Of a stretch of DNA of 64,000 nt, positions 44,086 through 52,903 are shown piece after piece (the first letter of the stretch is position 1; every line of letters begins with the position of its first letter). The stretch comes from Streptomyces sp. NBC_01591 (GTDB lineage Bacteria; Actinomycetota; Actinomycetes; Streptomycetales; Streptomycetaceae). The stretch is taken from NCBI RefSeq assembly GCF_035918155.1, contig NZ_CP109327.1:7874001-7938000 (forward strand). The letters are read 5' to 3'. The notes beneath the pieces were generated by a model. That model made no database searches and was not told the origin of the DNA. It saw only the letters and a list, made by a program, of their open reading frames with translations. Made by a program: the position numbers and the translations under genes.

Positions 44086-45450
44086 ATGACGACTGTGGCC
44101 GGCAAGCCAGCCCTTGGCTCCATAGCCGCGAGACTTGAACGACTGCCGCACTCGCGCTGGCACGTCAAGGTCCGATTCCTGATCGGCGCCGTCACCTTCT
44201 TCGAGGCGTTCGACCAGCTGTTGGCCGCCTCCGCACTGCCCGTCCTGATGAAGGAATGGCACCTGACCACCGGGCAGGCCACCTTCGCCGTGACCTCCGC
44301 CTCCATCGGCATGCTGCTCGGCGCACTGGCCGCCGGCTGGTTGGGTGACCAGATCGGCCGCGTGCGCACCGTCGCCCTGGGTGTCGCCGTCACCGGTCTC
44401 GCCAGCCTGGCCGTCGCCTTCTCCGGCAGCATCGAGACCTTCTCGCTCTTCCGGTTCGTCCAGGGTCTCGGCATCGGCGGTGTCGTGCCCGTCGCGGCCA
44501 CCTACATCAACGAGATCGCCCGTTCCGACAAACGGGGCCGCTTCGTCCTGCTGTACGAGATGATCTTCCCGGCGGGACTCGCCGTGGCCACCCTGGTCGC
44601 CGTATGGGTGGTCCCCAACTTCGGCTGGCGCGCGATGTTCGTCGTCGGCACCCTCCCGGTGCTGATCGCCGCCCTGCTGCCCCGCCACGTCACCGAGTCC
44701 CCGCGCTGGCTGCTGTCCCGTGGCCGTACGGAGGAAGCCGAGGAGGCCCTCGCCCGTATCGAGGCGGAGGTCGCCCAGGCCACCGCCGAGCCGCTGCCCG
44801 CACCCGTCGCGACCCTGCCCGACGAGACCTCCCAGGGCCGCCTGAGCGATTTGTTCCGGGGCCGCTATCTGCGCCGCACGGCCGTGCTGTCGGGTCTGTG
44901 GTTCGTCGCGTACTACGTCAACCACGGCATCTCCACCTGGCTGCCGTCGCTGTACACGAAGCAGTTCGGGCTGGATCTGACCACCGCGCTCGTCTACACC
45001 CTGCTCAGCAACGTCACCGGCCTGCTCGGCACGCTCGTCGTGGCCCTGCTGATCGACCGGATCGGCCGCAGGCCGGCGCTCGTCGGCGCGCTCGTCGGCA
45101 CCGTGCTCTCGCTGGGCGTCCTCGCACTGGCCGGTGCGACCTCGGGCGGTCAGGTCGCCGTCTTCGCCTCCTGCACGACCTTCTTCCTCTACGCGATCAA
45201 CGCGGGGCTCTACCTGTACTCGCCCGAGCTGTATCCCACGTTCAACCGGGCCAAGGGCGCCGCCTTCGGCGGTCTGTGGAACCGCATCGGCGTCATCCTC
45301 GGCCCGGTGACCGTCGGCGCGATCATCGGAGCGGGCGGCAGTCTGGCCATCGTCTTCGCGCAGCTCGCCGTCGTGGCCGCGGTGGGCGCCGTGATCGCGT
45401 GGTTCGCCGTCGAGACCAAGGGCAGGACGCTGGAGGAACTCAACTCCTGA
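44086..45450 (+). CDS. MFS transporter, aromatic-acid/metabolite type
   Basis: 454 residues. ATG at 44086 with GGAAGGA 8 nt upstream; an earlier ATG at 43987 would run through the operator. Twelve membrane helices are apparent. Loop motifs AGWLGDQIGRVRTV (between helices 2 and 3) and LLIDRIGRRPAL (between 8 and 9) and PESPRWLL-like TESPRWLLSRGR after helix 6 mark the sugar/aromatic-acid-proton symporter group. Divergent from the catabolic operon and probably co-regulated with it. It is the likely importer of the pathway substrate. Confidence 0.9.
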   Translation: MTTVAGKPALGSIAARLERLPHSRWHVKVRFLIGAVTFFEAFDQLLAASALPVLMKEWHLTTGQATFAVTSASIGMLLGALAAGWLGDQIGRVRTVALGVAVTGLASLAVAFSGSIETFSLFRFVQGLGIGGVVPVAATYINEIARSDKRGRFVLLYEMIFPAGLAVATLVAVWVVPNFGWRAMFVVGTLPVLIAALLPRHVTESPRWLLSRGRTEEAEEALARIEAEVAQATAEPLPAPVATLPDETSQGRLSDLFRGRYLRRTAVLSGLWFVAYYVNHGISTWLPSLYTKQFGLDLTTALVYTLLSNVTGLLGTLVVALLIDRIGRRPALVGALVGTVLSLGVLALAGATSGGQVAVFASCTTFFLYAINAGLYLYSPELYPTFNRAKGAAFGGLWNRIGVILGPVTVGAIIGAGGSLAIVFAQLAVVAAVGAVIAWFAVETKGRTLEELNS

Positions 45451-45471
45451 GGCGACCGGACGTCCCGGTGC

Positions 45472-45519
45472 GGGGCCGGTGCACCGGAGCAGTGATCACT
45501 GCTCCGGCACACCGGCCCC
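45472..45519 (+). terminator. Terminator of the MFS gene
   Basis: Nested dyads: GGGGCCGGTG (45472-45481) pairs with CACCGGCCCC (45510-45519), and the core GGAGCAGTGATCACTGCTCC is a perfect palindrome. It lies 22 bp after the MFS stop. Confidence 0.85.
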
Positions 45520-45633
45520 CAGCGTTTGCCCCAGGGTGCCGAGCAGCCCGGAGAGCCGGCGCCGGTCTGCCGCGCCCAGCCCGGTGAGCAGCTCCCGCTC
45601 CTGGGCCGACCGTACGGCGAAGACCCGGTTGGC
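45496..45633 (-). pseudogene. MarR-family regulator, C-terminal fragment
   Basis: About 45 residues ending VFAVRSAQERELLTGLGAAD followed by RRRLSGLLGTLGQTLG and a stop resemble the last helices of MarR regulators. The DNA-binding part is missing. The fragment runs into the CoxS fragment head to head at about 45634, a likely deletion junction. Confidence 0.6.
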
Positions 45634-45634
45634 C

Positions 45635-45784
45635 ATGACGGCGACCGCTCTGACCGAGCAATCCGAGCGTCCCGACGAGGAACAGGTCGCCGACGCGCTC
45701 AGCGGGCATCTGTGCCGGTGCACCGGCTACCGCAACATCCGCCGTGCCGTCTGCCAGGCACTCGACGAGCGATTCGGGGAGTGA
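45635..45784 (+). pseudogene. CoxS-type [2Fe-2S] subunit, C-terminal fragment
   Basis: 49 residues match the last third of the small subunit of xanthine/CO dehydrogenase-type enzymes: MTATALTEQ, then ALSGHLCRCTGYRNI with the CRC cluster cysteines. Full subunits have about 160 residues. The plant-type cluster and linker are missing. The next gene fragment overlaps by GTGA. Confidence 0.85.
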
Positions 45785-46322
45785 CCCGCGTGTCCCACGA
45801 TTCCGACCGGCCCAAGCCCGGCAACGGCCGCTGGATCGGCCGTTCCGTCCCGCGCGTCGAGGACGACCGGCTACTGCGTGGCAACGGCCGCTCCGTCGAC
45901 GACATCGCCCTCCACGGCGCCGTCGAGGCCGCCTTCCTGCGCAGCCCGCACGCCCACGCCCGTATCGAGTCGGTCGACGTGACCGCGTCCCTGGCCGCAC
46001 CGGGCGTCGTCGCCGTGTGGCCCGGCGACGACGTGGCGGACCTGCCCGCGATGCTGAGCGGGGAAGAACTGCGTACCCCGCCGAGCCTCGCCGAGCTTCT
46101 GGACCCGCTGGTCCGGATGACTCCCATGCCGCTGCTCGCCCGGGAGAAGGTCGTCTACGTCGGCCGGCCCGTCGCCGTCGTCCTCGCCGAGAACCGCTAC
46201 CTCGCCGAGGACGCCCTGGAAATCGTGAGGTGCGGTACGCCCCGCTGCCCGTGCTCGTCGACCCAGAACACGCCCTCACCGTGGTGGTCGTCCAGCTGCC
46301 GAGGCGGCGTTCTTGCAGGTGA
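45781..46322 (+). pseudogene. CoxL/XdhA-type molybdopterin subunit, frameshifted N-terminal fragment
   Basis: Homology runs from IGRSVPRVEDDRLLRGNGR through YVGRPVAVVLAENRYLAEDA. At about 46227 one base appears to be missing: the sequence continues in another frame as VRYAPLPVLVDPEHALT and then stops. Full subunits have about 780 residues; fewer than 180 remain and the molybdenum-cofactor domain is absent. Confidence 0.85.
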
Positions 46323-46421
46323 GACCCTACGGCGCCAGCTCTCGCGGTCTGGCCTCTTCCCTTCACCGGTAAGATTCTCAGGACCGTGAGAAGTCCGCGG
46401 GAGCCGTGCGAGGGGTTGAGG

Positions 46422-46958
46422 ATGGCTGGATCGAAGTCGGGGAATCAGGACGCCGTAGCGAAGGTGATCGAGGATTGGGCGCGCGAGCGGCCGGGGCTGG
46501 ACACCAGCCCGCTGGAGGTCCTCGCGCAGCTCCACCGCTCGTTCCTGCGCTACAACACCAGGCTCACCACGTCGATCGAACGGCACGGTCTGTCGGTGGC
46601 GGGCTTCGACGTGCTGACCGCACTGCGGCGATCGGGGGAGCCGTTCCGGCTGACGGCCGGCCAGCTGGCTGACTCCGGACTGGTGTCGTCGGCGGGCGTG
46701 ACCCTCCGGATCGACCGTCTGGAGAAGGATGGGCTGATCGTCCGCGAACGCGACGCCGACGACCGCAGGGTCGTCTACTCGCGCCTCACGGACAAGGGAC
46801 TCGCGACGGTGGACACCGTGTTCGCGAAGCACCTCGACAACGAGCGCGACATGCTCGCCGGGATGTCGCCGTCCGAACGCCGACAGCTCGCACGGCTGCT
46901 GAGGAAGCTGGAGTACTCGATCCTCGATTCCGACGAGGAACTGGCCGACGCCCCGTAG
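46422..46958 (+). CDS. MarR-family transcriptional regulator
   Basis: 178 residues from ATG at 46422. Winged-helix core: FDVLTALRRSG, LTAGQLADSGLVSSAGVTLR as recognition region, IDRLEKDGLIVRERDADDRR as the wing with the conserved DxRxxxVxLT-like block (VVYSRLTDKG). MarR proteins bind short dyads and respond to aromatic ligands. It is the nearest intact regulator to the TAAGNNCTTA sites at 43.9-44.0 kb and so the best candidate for their ligand-responsive repressor. No such site is seen before its own gene. Confidence 0.9.
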   Translation: MAGSKSGNQDAVAKVIEDWARERPGLDTSPLEVLAQLHRSFLRYNTRLTTSIERHGLSVAGFDVLTALRRSGEPFRLTAGQLADSGLVSSAGVTLRIDRLEKDGLIVRERDADDRRVVYSRLTDKGLATVDTVFAKHLDNERDMLAGMSPSERRQLARLLRKLEYSILDSDEELADAP

Positions 46959-47066
46959 TAGAGAGGGTTTGACCACGGCCTTGATCTGCCGAACGCCTTG
47001 CGTGCCGTGCGGAGTCCCCGAAACGAACATGCGCCCAGCGGCCGTAGAGGCGGCCGGGCGCCCGCC

Positions 47067-47196
47067 GACACCCCGCTGACCACCCTCGTCCGCCTGGCCA
47101 AGCTCCGCTGGCGCATCGAGCACGACTACCGAGAGATGAAACAGGCCCTGGGACTTGCCCACTTCGAGGGCCGCACCTTCAACGGCCGGCACCACG
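47067..47196 (+). pseudogene. IS701-like transposase C-terminal fragment
   Basis: About 44 codons including RLAKLRWRIEHDYREMKQAL and GLAHFEGRTFNGRHHD match the YREMK region of IS4/IS701-family transposases. No inverted repeats or upstream DDE segment are found. It runs directly into an MFS fragment at about 47197. Confidence 0.75.
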
Positions 47197-47723
47197 ATGA
47201 GCGCCGGCTTCTTCGGCTCGTCGTTCCTCGCCGGGAAGATCGCCGCGCGCATCGGCAACCAGGTCATCTCCCTGGGCGCCGTGCTGGTCGCCGTCGGCTA
47301 CGGAACGGTCGGGCTGATCGTCGCGCAGCTCGGCATCGACGGCACGGCCGGCTGGACCGCGCCCGGACTGCTGGTCGCCGGCTCAGGCATGGGGCTGGTC
47401 GCCGCGCCGCTGCCCGCCGCGGCCATGGCGGGCGTCGGCCCGAAGCACGTTTCCTCGGCCTCCGGCGTGCTGTCCACGGCGATGGAGGGCGGCGCGGCGC
47501 TCGGTGTCTCGCTCGTCGGGCTGGTCTTCTTCGGCACGCTCGGGGACTCGCCCGCGCCGGACAACTACCCGAAGGTGTTCTGCCTCGGCATCGCGGTCGT
47601 CGTGGCGTTCCCGGTCATCGTCGCCCTGCTCGTCCAGGCACTGCCGAAGTCGGCCCCGGCCGCTGCGTGCGAGAGCCGGGGGAGGCGGAGGAAGCCGGCG
47701 CGGTGGAGCAGCCGGTGCGCTGA
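47197..47723 (+). pseudogene. DHA2-type MFS efflux protein, C-terminal fragment with frameshift
   Basis: SAGFFGSSFLAGKIAARIGN to ALLVQALPKSAP is the last third of a 14-helix drug:H+ antiporter (five membrane segments left). Near 47665 the frame changes: the natural tail EPGEAEEAGAVEQPVR and stop at 47723 lie in another frame. With its first 300 residues gone it cannot function. Confidence 0.75.
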
Positions 47724-47812
47724 CCCGGACCCCCTGCGCGTCCTTGCAGCGCTTAGCGGCCGCATCTGCCGGAAGCCGACATGACGGCACTCGGACAGGG
47801 CACGATCGGCAC

Positions 47813-48379
47813 ATGGAGAATCGGCCGAGAACCTTGCCCACCGCCCCCGTTCGCCTGGCCGGACGGAGGATTGTGCTCAGGGAGTGGGAGGAGGAAGACA
47901 TCCCCGCGTTGATCGAGATGTACGACGATCCGGAGATCGGCCGTTGGACGCCCGTACCCTCGCCGTTCGACGCGGACGCCGCTCGCGAGTATCTCGGACG
48001 GGCCCGCAAGGCCCGGGGTGAAGGCCGTTGTATGCAACTGGCCATCACGGCCGACGGCGGGCAGCCGCAGGGCGAGGTGCTGCTTTTCCAGGACGACCTG
48101 GACGACAGGGACATCGAGCTCGCCTACGGCGTCGGGCCGCGGCACCGGCGTCGGGGACTGGCGTCCGAAGCGGTCATGGTCGCCACCGAATACGCCGTCC
48201 ATCACCTGGATGCGAGGCGAGTGCTTCTCCGGATAGAAGCCGACAACGCCCCGAGTGCCGCCGTGGCGCGGTCGGCCGGATTCCGGCCGGCCGCGGACGA
48301 GCTCGTCCCGAGGGAGTCGAAGGGGTGGCGGGTGCTGCTGCGGACCTGGTGCCACCGGAACGGCGAACCGGCATCCTGA
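47813..48379 (+). CDS. GNAT acetyltransferase
   Basis: 188 residues, RimJ/RimL-like. RLAGRRIVLREWEEEDIPAL opens the fold, GVGPRHRRRGLASEAV is the acetyl-CoA loop (RRRGLA), and DNAPSAAVARSAGF is the typical late helix. It would acetylate an amine on a protein N-terminus or small molecule. Single gene between the scar zone and the P450 gene. Confidence 0.88.
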   Translation: MENRPRTLPTAPVRLAGRRIVLREWEEEDIPALIEMYDDPEIGRWTPVPSPFDADAAREYLGRARKARGEGRCMQLAITADGGQPQGEVLLFQDDLDDRDIELAYGVGPRHRRRGLASEAVMVATEYAVHHLDARRVLLRIEADNAPSAAVARSAGFRPAADELVPRESKGWRVLLRTWCHRNGEPAS

Positions 48380-48520
48380 CCGGCCGGGTCCGCACCGCGC
48401 CTCGCACTCGCACCCGGGGCCGCCTCGGGCCTCTCGGGCCCACTACGCTGGTACGAAGCAGGTCAAATGGGCTGGTAGCGTACAAATCTGCGCGAAGAGG
48501 CGCGGTGGCCCCCGGGAGGC

Positions 48521-49750
48521 ATGATGAGCCAGCAGCCGGTCCTTCTTCCCTACGCCGATCCGGCCTTCGTGGCGGACCCCTTTCCGGTCTACCGACAACT
48601 GCGCGAGGACGGCCCGGTACGGCGTGCCATCATCGCCGGTGGCCTGGAAGCGTGGCTGGTCACACGGTACGAGGACGGCCTCGCGGCGCTGTCCGACCCG
48701 CGGCTGAGCAGCGACGTCCGCGATGCGTCCGACCCCCGGCTCATCGAGCGGCTGCCCGCCACGGACCGCGAGTCCGTACTGCGCAACATGCTCCGCACCG
48801 ATCCCCCCGACCACACCCGACTGCGCCGCCTGGTGTCCAAGGCGTTCACCGCGCGCAGGGTGGCGGAGCTGCGGCCCCGCGTCCAGGAGATCGCCGACCG
48901 GCTGCTCGACGAGATCGGGCCGGACGGCCGTGCCGACCTCGTCGGGAGCTTCGCGCTGCCGCTCCCGGTCACCGTGATCAGTGAACTGCTCGGCGTGCCC
49001 GTGACGGACCGGCGTGAATTCCAGCGGTGGACCGACGACCTGGTCCTGCAGGGGGCCGAGCCGCCGGACCCGGCCCGGACGGACGAGGCGTGGCGGCACA
49101 TGCGCGGGTACCTGACCGGGCTCATCGGGGTGAAGCGGGCCCGGCCCGGGGACGATCTGCTCAGCGCCCTGGTGACCGCCCGGGACGAGGAGCAGAGGCT
49201 GGACGAGGACGAGCTGATCGCCATGGCCTTCCTGCTGCTGGCGGCCGGATACGTCACCACGGTCAACCTGATCGGCAGCGGTGTCGCGGCGCTGCTCGCC
49301 CACCCCGACCAGCTCCGGATGCTGCGGGACGAGCCGGAACTGCTGCCGGGCGCGATCGAGGAATTCCTGCGCTACGACGGGCCGGTCAACCCCGGCATCG
49401 CCCGGTTCGCGCGCGAGGACGTCACCATCGCGGGCGTGCACATCCCGCGCGGCGCGACCGTGCTCGTGGCATCCGCCATCGCCGACCGGGACCCGGACCA
49501 CTTCCCCGAAGCCGACCGCCTGGACATCTCCCGGCAGGACAACGCCCACCTCGCGTTCGGACACGGCATCCACTACTGCCTCGGGGCGCCGCTGGCCCGG
49601 CTCGAGGGGCAGATCGCCATCGGCACCGTTCTCCGCCGCCTCCACCACCTCGCCCTGGCCGTGCCGCCCGACGAACTGCGGTGGCGACCGGGAGGGCTGC
49701 GCGGCCCCGAACGACTGCCCGTCACCTTCACCGCCGACGCCCCGGCCTGA
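48521..49750 (+). CDS. Cytochrome P450 with unusual I-helix
   Basis: 409 residues, soluble bacterial class. The haem ligand is Cys353 in AFGHGIHYCLGAPLARLE; the ExxR pair lies in IEEFLRYDGP. The I-helix oxygen-activation motif, usually AGxET or AGxDT, reads AGYVTT (242-247), with Val245 at the acidic position while Thr246 is kept. No ferredoxin gene is adjacent, so it would use partners from elsewhere. It converges on the FBP-protein gene. Substrate unknown. Confidence 0.92.
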   Translation: MMSQQPVLLPYADPAFVADPFPVYRQLREDGPVRRAIIAGGLEAWLVTRYEDGLAALSDPRLSSDVRDASDPRLIERLPATDRESVLRNMLRTDPPDHTRLRRLVSKAFTARRVAELRPRVQEIADRLLDEIGPDGRADLVGSFALPLPVTVISELLGVPVTDRREFQRWTDDLVLQGAEPPDPARTDEAWRHMRGYLTGLIGVKRARPGDDLLSALVTARDEEQRLDEDELIAMAFLLLAAGYVTTVNLIGSGVAALLAHPDQLRMLRDEPELLPGAIEEFLRYDGPVNPGIARFAREDVTIAGVHIPRGATVLVASAIADRDPDHFPEADRLDISRQDNAHLAFGHGIHYCLGAPLARLEGQIAIGTVLRRLHHLALAVPPDELRWRPGGLRGPERLPVTFTADAPA

Positions 49751-49771
49751 AGACGTGCACCAGCCGCCGGC

Positions 49772-50266
49772 TCAGCCGAAGAGCTTGCCCAGGAACGCGT
49801 CGAGGTTGGTCCTGGTCCGCTCCACCTGCTCCTCCAGCGTCAGGGTCTCCTTGAAACGGCCGCCGGATGCCGGGGTCTTCCTGCCCCGGACATACAGCGA
49901 ACAGGCGAGGTCGGTGCAGATGTAGAGACCCACCGAGTTGCCCTCGCGTCCCGCCGCGCCGGTCTTGCGGGCGGTCATCAGCGAGACGCCGTTCCCCGGG
50001 TGCGTGGTGAGGCACAGGGAGCACATGCTCCGGTGGAGGAAGCCGCGTTGCCGGGAGGGGAAGCGGAGCGTCACGCCGATGAGTTCGCCGTCGCGTTCGG
50101 TGACGATGTAGCTGCGTCCGGGGGCGGAGAGGTCCCGCCACCCCAGGAAGTCCAGATCGTCCCAGGGCAGCTCGTCGAGGTCGCGGGGCAGTGGCAGACG
50201 CTTGGCCTCCCCTTTCGAGCAATTGATGAACGATGTGCGGATGTCCTGCTCACTCACGGCCTTCAT
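49772..50266 (-). CDS. FBP/FusB-like EF-G-binding protein
   Basis: 164 residues with a four-cysteine treble-clef zinc finger: MCSLC near residue 81 and CTDLAC about 36 residues later. This C4 domain defines the FBP (FusB/FusC-like) family, whose studied members bind elongation factor G and free it from the ribosome in fusidic-acid resistance. The actinobacterial versions are chromosomal and their normal role is unsettled. A dyad sits 18 bp upstream of the start. Confidence 0.85.
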   Translation of the reverse strand: MKAVSEQDIRTSFINCSKGEAKRLPLPRDLDELPWDDLDFLGWRDLSAPGRSYIVTERDGELIGVTLRFPSRQRGFLHRSMCSLCLTTHPGNGVSLMTARKTGAAGREGNSVGLYICTDLACSLYVRGRKTPASGGRFKETLTLEEQVERTRTNLDAFLGKLFG

Positions 50267-50283
50267 GCGAGGGACGCTAACTC

Positions 50284-50302
50284 TGCCTAGGATTACTAGG
50301 CA
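50284..50302. promoter_or_regulatory. Dyad TGCCTAG-N5-CTAGGCA
   Basis: Perfect 7-bp arms around GATTA, 18 bp upstream of the FBP-protein start codon, in the 55-bp gap after the NUDIX gene. Position fits an operator overlapping the promoter. Confidence 0.6.
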
Positions 50303-50321
50303 AACGGTTAATGAGGCAAGG

Positions 50322-50840
50322 TTATGCGCCCTCGGTGTCCTCAGCGCCGTCTGCGCCCTCCGCGATCATCAGCCGGTGCGCGGGCGGGTGCTCGATCGAG
50401 AGATCCGGGCGCCAGGCCGCGAGCACCTGGGCGGAGGGGCCGAACAACGGCTCCGGCAGGGCGTCGATTCCGGTCCACTGCCAGGCACTGATCAGATGGG
50501 GTTCGGTCACCCGCGGGCTTCCCGACCGCACGGTCACCGCGGCGGCCATCGACACCCGGTTGATCCCCCCGACCACGTCGTGGAGCATGGCGAAGACGCG
50601 CACGCTCGCAGCGTCGACCTCCAGGCCCGTCTCCTCCCGGAGCTCACGGACGGCCGCCTCGGCGATGGACTCATGCGTCGGGTCGACCTTGCCGCCGGGC
50701 AGCTCCCAGGTTCCGCCGTGGTGCCTGCCGAGGAGGACACGCCCCTGACCGTCCTGCACGATGACGCCCACACCGAGCGCCGCCTGCGCCTTCGGCGGAC
50801 GGGTGTTGCGGGAGGAGGTGTCCGCGGGCGTGGTCGTCAT
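50322..50840 (-). CDS. NUDIX hydrolase
   Basis: 172 residues with a full Nudix box: GGKVDPTHESIAEAAVRELR followed by EETGLE. This magnesium-binding helix-loop-helix cleaves nucleoside-diphosphate-linked substrates. The GRHHGGTWELPGGK lead-in is typical of MutT/ADP-ribose-type members. It precedes the FBP gene on the same strand, with a probable separate promoter between them. Confidence 0.9.
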   Translation of the reverse strand: MTTTPADTSSRNTRPPKAQAALGVGVIVQDGQGRVLLGRHHGGTWELPGGKVDPTHESIAEAAVRELREETGLEVDAASVRVFAMLHDVVGGINRVSMAAAVTVRSGSPRVTEPHLISAWQWTGIDALPEPLFGPSAQVLAAWRPDLSIEHPPAHRLMIAEGADGAEDTEGA

Positions 50841-50975
50841 TGGTGCTCCCTGTGTTCCTCGCAGCTGGGGAGTGCCGCGGGCACGGGGCCCGGCACTCCG
50901 GTCGTACGTGGCAGCCTACGGACAACCGCATCGCCGCCCGGTGCGCGTCCGTAGGTCGGTCAGGCGGTCGGACAC

Positions 50976-51875
50976 TCAGACAGTGAGCCGCAGCGAAGTC
51001 GCCGAGACGCCGAGCCGCACCGTCTGACCCCAGGTCAGTTCCAGTGCGTCCGTCTCCATCCCGTCGCCGAAGACCACGACCCGGTCGGACTCCACGGTGA
51101 GCCTCAGCCCCTGCCCGCGCCCCAGCTCGCCCGCGACCTGCGAGGTGCCGGTCGCGGGGGACGGCCAGGCCTCGCGGACGAACCAGAGGAGACGTGGGTC
51201 GGTGGGCGCCGGGAGACGGAGCTCGCTGCGGCGTTCCTGCCACAGCGAGCGGAGCCAGCCCGTGGCGCCGGTGCCGGTGCCGACGAGGACGCCGGAGGAG
51301 GCCTGCGCTTCGGCGGGGCCGTCGGCGGTGTCCGGGCCGAGCCGGTAGCGGGCGGTCTGATGGCCGGGCGGGCCGAGATAGATCTCGTTGAGGGCGAGGA
51401 GGCGCTGGGTGTCGTCGGACACCGCCTCGACCATGGTGAGTTCGTCCGCCGCGCCGCCGGGGGACGCGGCCGCCCGGAGCAGGGCGGCCGCGTCGCGGGG
51501 CCGGTGGCGGACGAGCACACCCGGATTGCGTCCGGGGTCGGTGTCGATGCCCACGACGGGCTGACCGGAGAGGTACTTGGCGGCGTTGGCGACCAGCCCG
51601 TCCTGTCCGACGACGACCGCCACGTCCTCCGGCCCGAACAGGAAACGGTCGAGGTCCGCGCGCTCAACCCGCGACTGACGCCACTGGAGCGGTACGGCTG
51701 CCGCCACATCGGCGAGCGCCTGCTGGGTCTGCCGGTGCCGCCGCGCCACCTCGTCGATGGACCGGCCGCGGCTGGAGAGGAAGAAGGCGGCCTGCCCGTG
51801 CGTGCCGTGCCGGGCCAGCAACTCCTCGTACTCGGTGGTGCGGTGGACCAGTACCGCGCGCGGGGCGAGGCTCAT
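50976..51875 (-). CDS. NAD-kinase-like protein coupled to SPFH protein
   Basis: 299 residues with the NAD/diacylglycerol-kinase-type fold. The nucleotide motif, canonically GGDG, reads VVVGQDGLVANAAKYL; the NE motif reads LNEIYLG; and the third motif reads GTGTGATGW, near the usual TPTGSTAY. The changes suggest an altered substrate. The gene begins inside the last codons of the SPFH gene (4-bp overlap), so both products are made together. It is not the housekeeping NAD kinase by sequence. Confidence 0.8.
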   Translation of the reverse strand: MSLAPRAVLVHRTTEYEELLARHGTHGQAAFFLSSRGRSIDEVARRHRQTQQALADVAAAVPLQWRQSRVERADLDRFLFGPEDVAVVVGQDGLVANAAKYLSGQPVVGIDTDPGRNPGVLVRHRPRDAAALLRAAASPGGAADELTMVEAVSDDTQRLLALNEIYLGPPGHQTARYRLGPDTADGPAEAQASSGVLVGTGTGATGWLRSLWQERRSELRLPAPTDPRLLWFVREAWPSPATGTSQVAGELGRGQGLRLTVESDRVVVFGDGMETDALELTWGQTVRLGVSATSLRLTV

Positions 51876-52885
51876 GCCCGGGTCTCCGGGCCGGTGCTGC
51901 CGAGCTTGCTGAGCAGGCCGGTGAGCACGTCGGGGGAGAGGGTGAGGCTGTCGATGCGCGGCAAGTTCTCGGCGAGCCTGGTCGCTGCCAGGGCGTGCAG
52001 GGTCGCGGCGTCCACCTCTCCGTGCACCCGCAGCCAGGCCGCCTGGGACTCGGCCCGCGCGGCGCCGACCTCACGGGCGGCCTCGGCCTCGGCCCGGGCC
52101 AGCCGCACCTTGCGTGCCGCCTCGGCCTCGGCGCGTACCCCGTCGGCCGCCGCGTTCTCCTCGGCCTCGCGGCGGGTGTTGGTGCCGCGCTGCTCGACCA
52201 ACTGCTCTTCCCGACGGGCCAGTTCGATCTGGCTGGCGAGCTCGTTCTCGGCGATGGCCCGTTCCCGTTCCACCGCCACGGCGCGGCGCTCGTAGGTGGC
52301 CCGGTCGGCCTCCTGCTGGATCTGCTCCCGGGCGGGGGTGCGCAGGGCGCGCTCCACCTCGGCCTCGGGGCGGATGGCCACCACCCGCACCGCGACCACG
52401 TCGATGCCGGTGGCGGGCAGCCGTGGTTCGGCGGCGAGCCCCGCGGCGACCCGGTCCCGTACCGACGCGACACCGTCGACCAATGCCTCGGCCAGCGCCG
52501 TCCTGGCCAGTACGTCCAGGGTGTGCTGCTGGGCGGTCTCGGTCAGCAGTGTGGCGATCTGCTCCAGCGGCGCGCCGCGCCAGACCCCGGTGTCCGGGTC
52601 GATCGAGAAGTCCAGCCGGGCGGCGGCCTCGGCCGGGTCGCTGATCCGGTACGTCACGGTGGCCTGCACGGTCACGTCCTGGAAGTCGGAGGTGCGGGCG
52701 TGGAACGCCATCGCCAACTCCCGGTCGTTCACCGGGACTTCCGAGAGAGCGGCGCTCAGCGAGCGGTACCAGAAGCTCAGCCCCGGCCCGTCGTGGGCGA
52801 GCCGGCCGCGCTTGTGGTGGCGGATGTGCGCGGTGGGCGCGGAGCGCAGATGGCGCCAGCCGAAGCGCCTGGTGATGTCGGCCAT
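51872..52885 (-). CDS. SPFH/band-7 domain protein
   Basis: 337 residues. An SPFH domain spans about 20-190 (FHARTSDFQDVTVQATVTYR), followed by a charged coiled coil (about 190-280) rich in Glu, Arg and Ala, and a short C-terminal region. Unlike flotillins there is no clear N-terminal membrane hairpin. Such proteins oligomerise as scaffolds. It heads a two-gene unit with the NAD-kinase-like gene. Confidence 0.88.
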   Translation of the reverse strand: MADITRRFGWRHLRSAPTAHIRHHKRGRLAHDGPGLSFWYRSLSAALSEVPVNDRELAMAFHARTSDFQDVTVQATVTYRISDPAEAAARLDFSIDPDTGVWRGAPLEQIATLLTETAQQHTLDVLARTALAEALVDGVASVRDRVAAGLAAEPRLPATGIDVVAVRVVAIRPEAEVERALRTPAREQIQQEADRATYERRAVAVERERAIAENELASQIELARREEQLVEQRGTNTRREAEENAAADGVRAEAEAARKVRLARAEAEAAREVGAARAESQAAWLRVHGEVDAATLHALAATRLAENLPRIDSLTLSPDVLTGLLSKLGSTGPETRA

Positions 52886-52903
52886 GTCGGGACCCCTTTA
52901 TTC

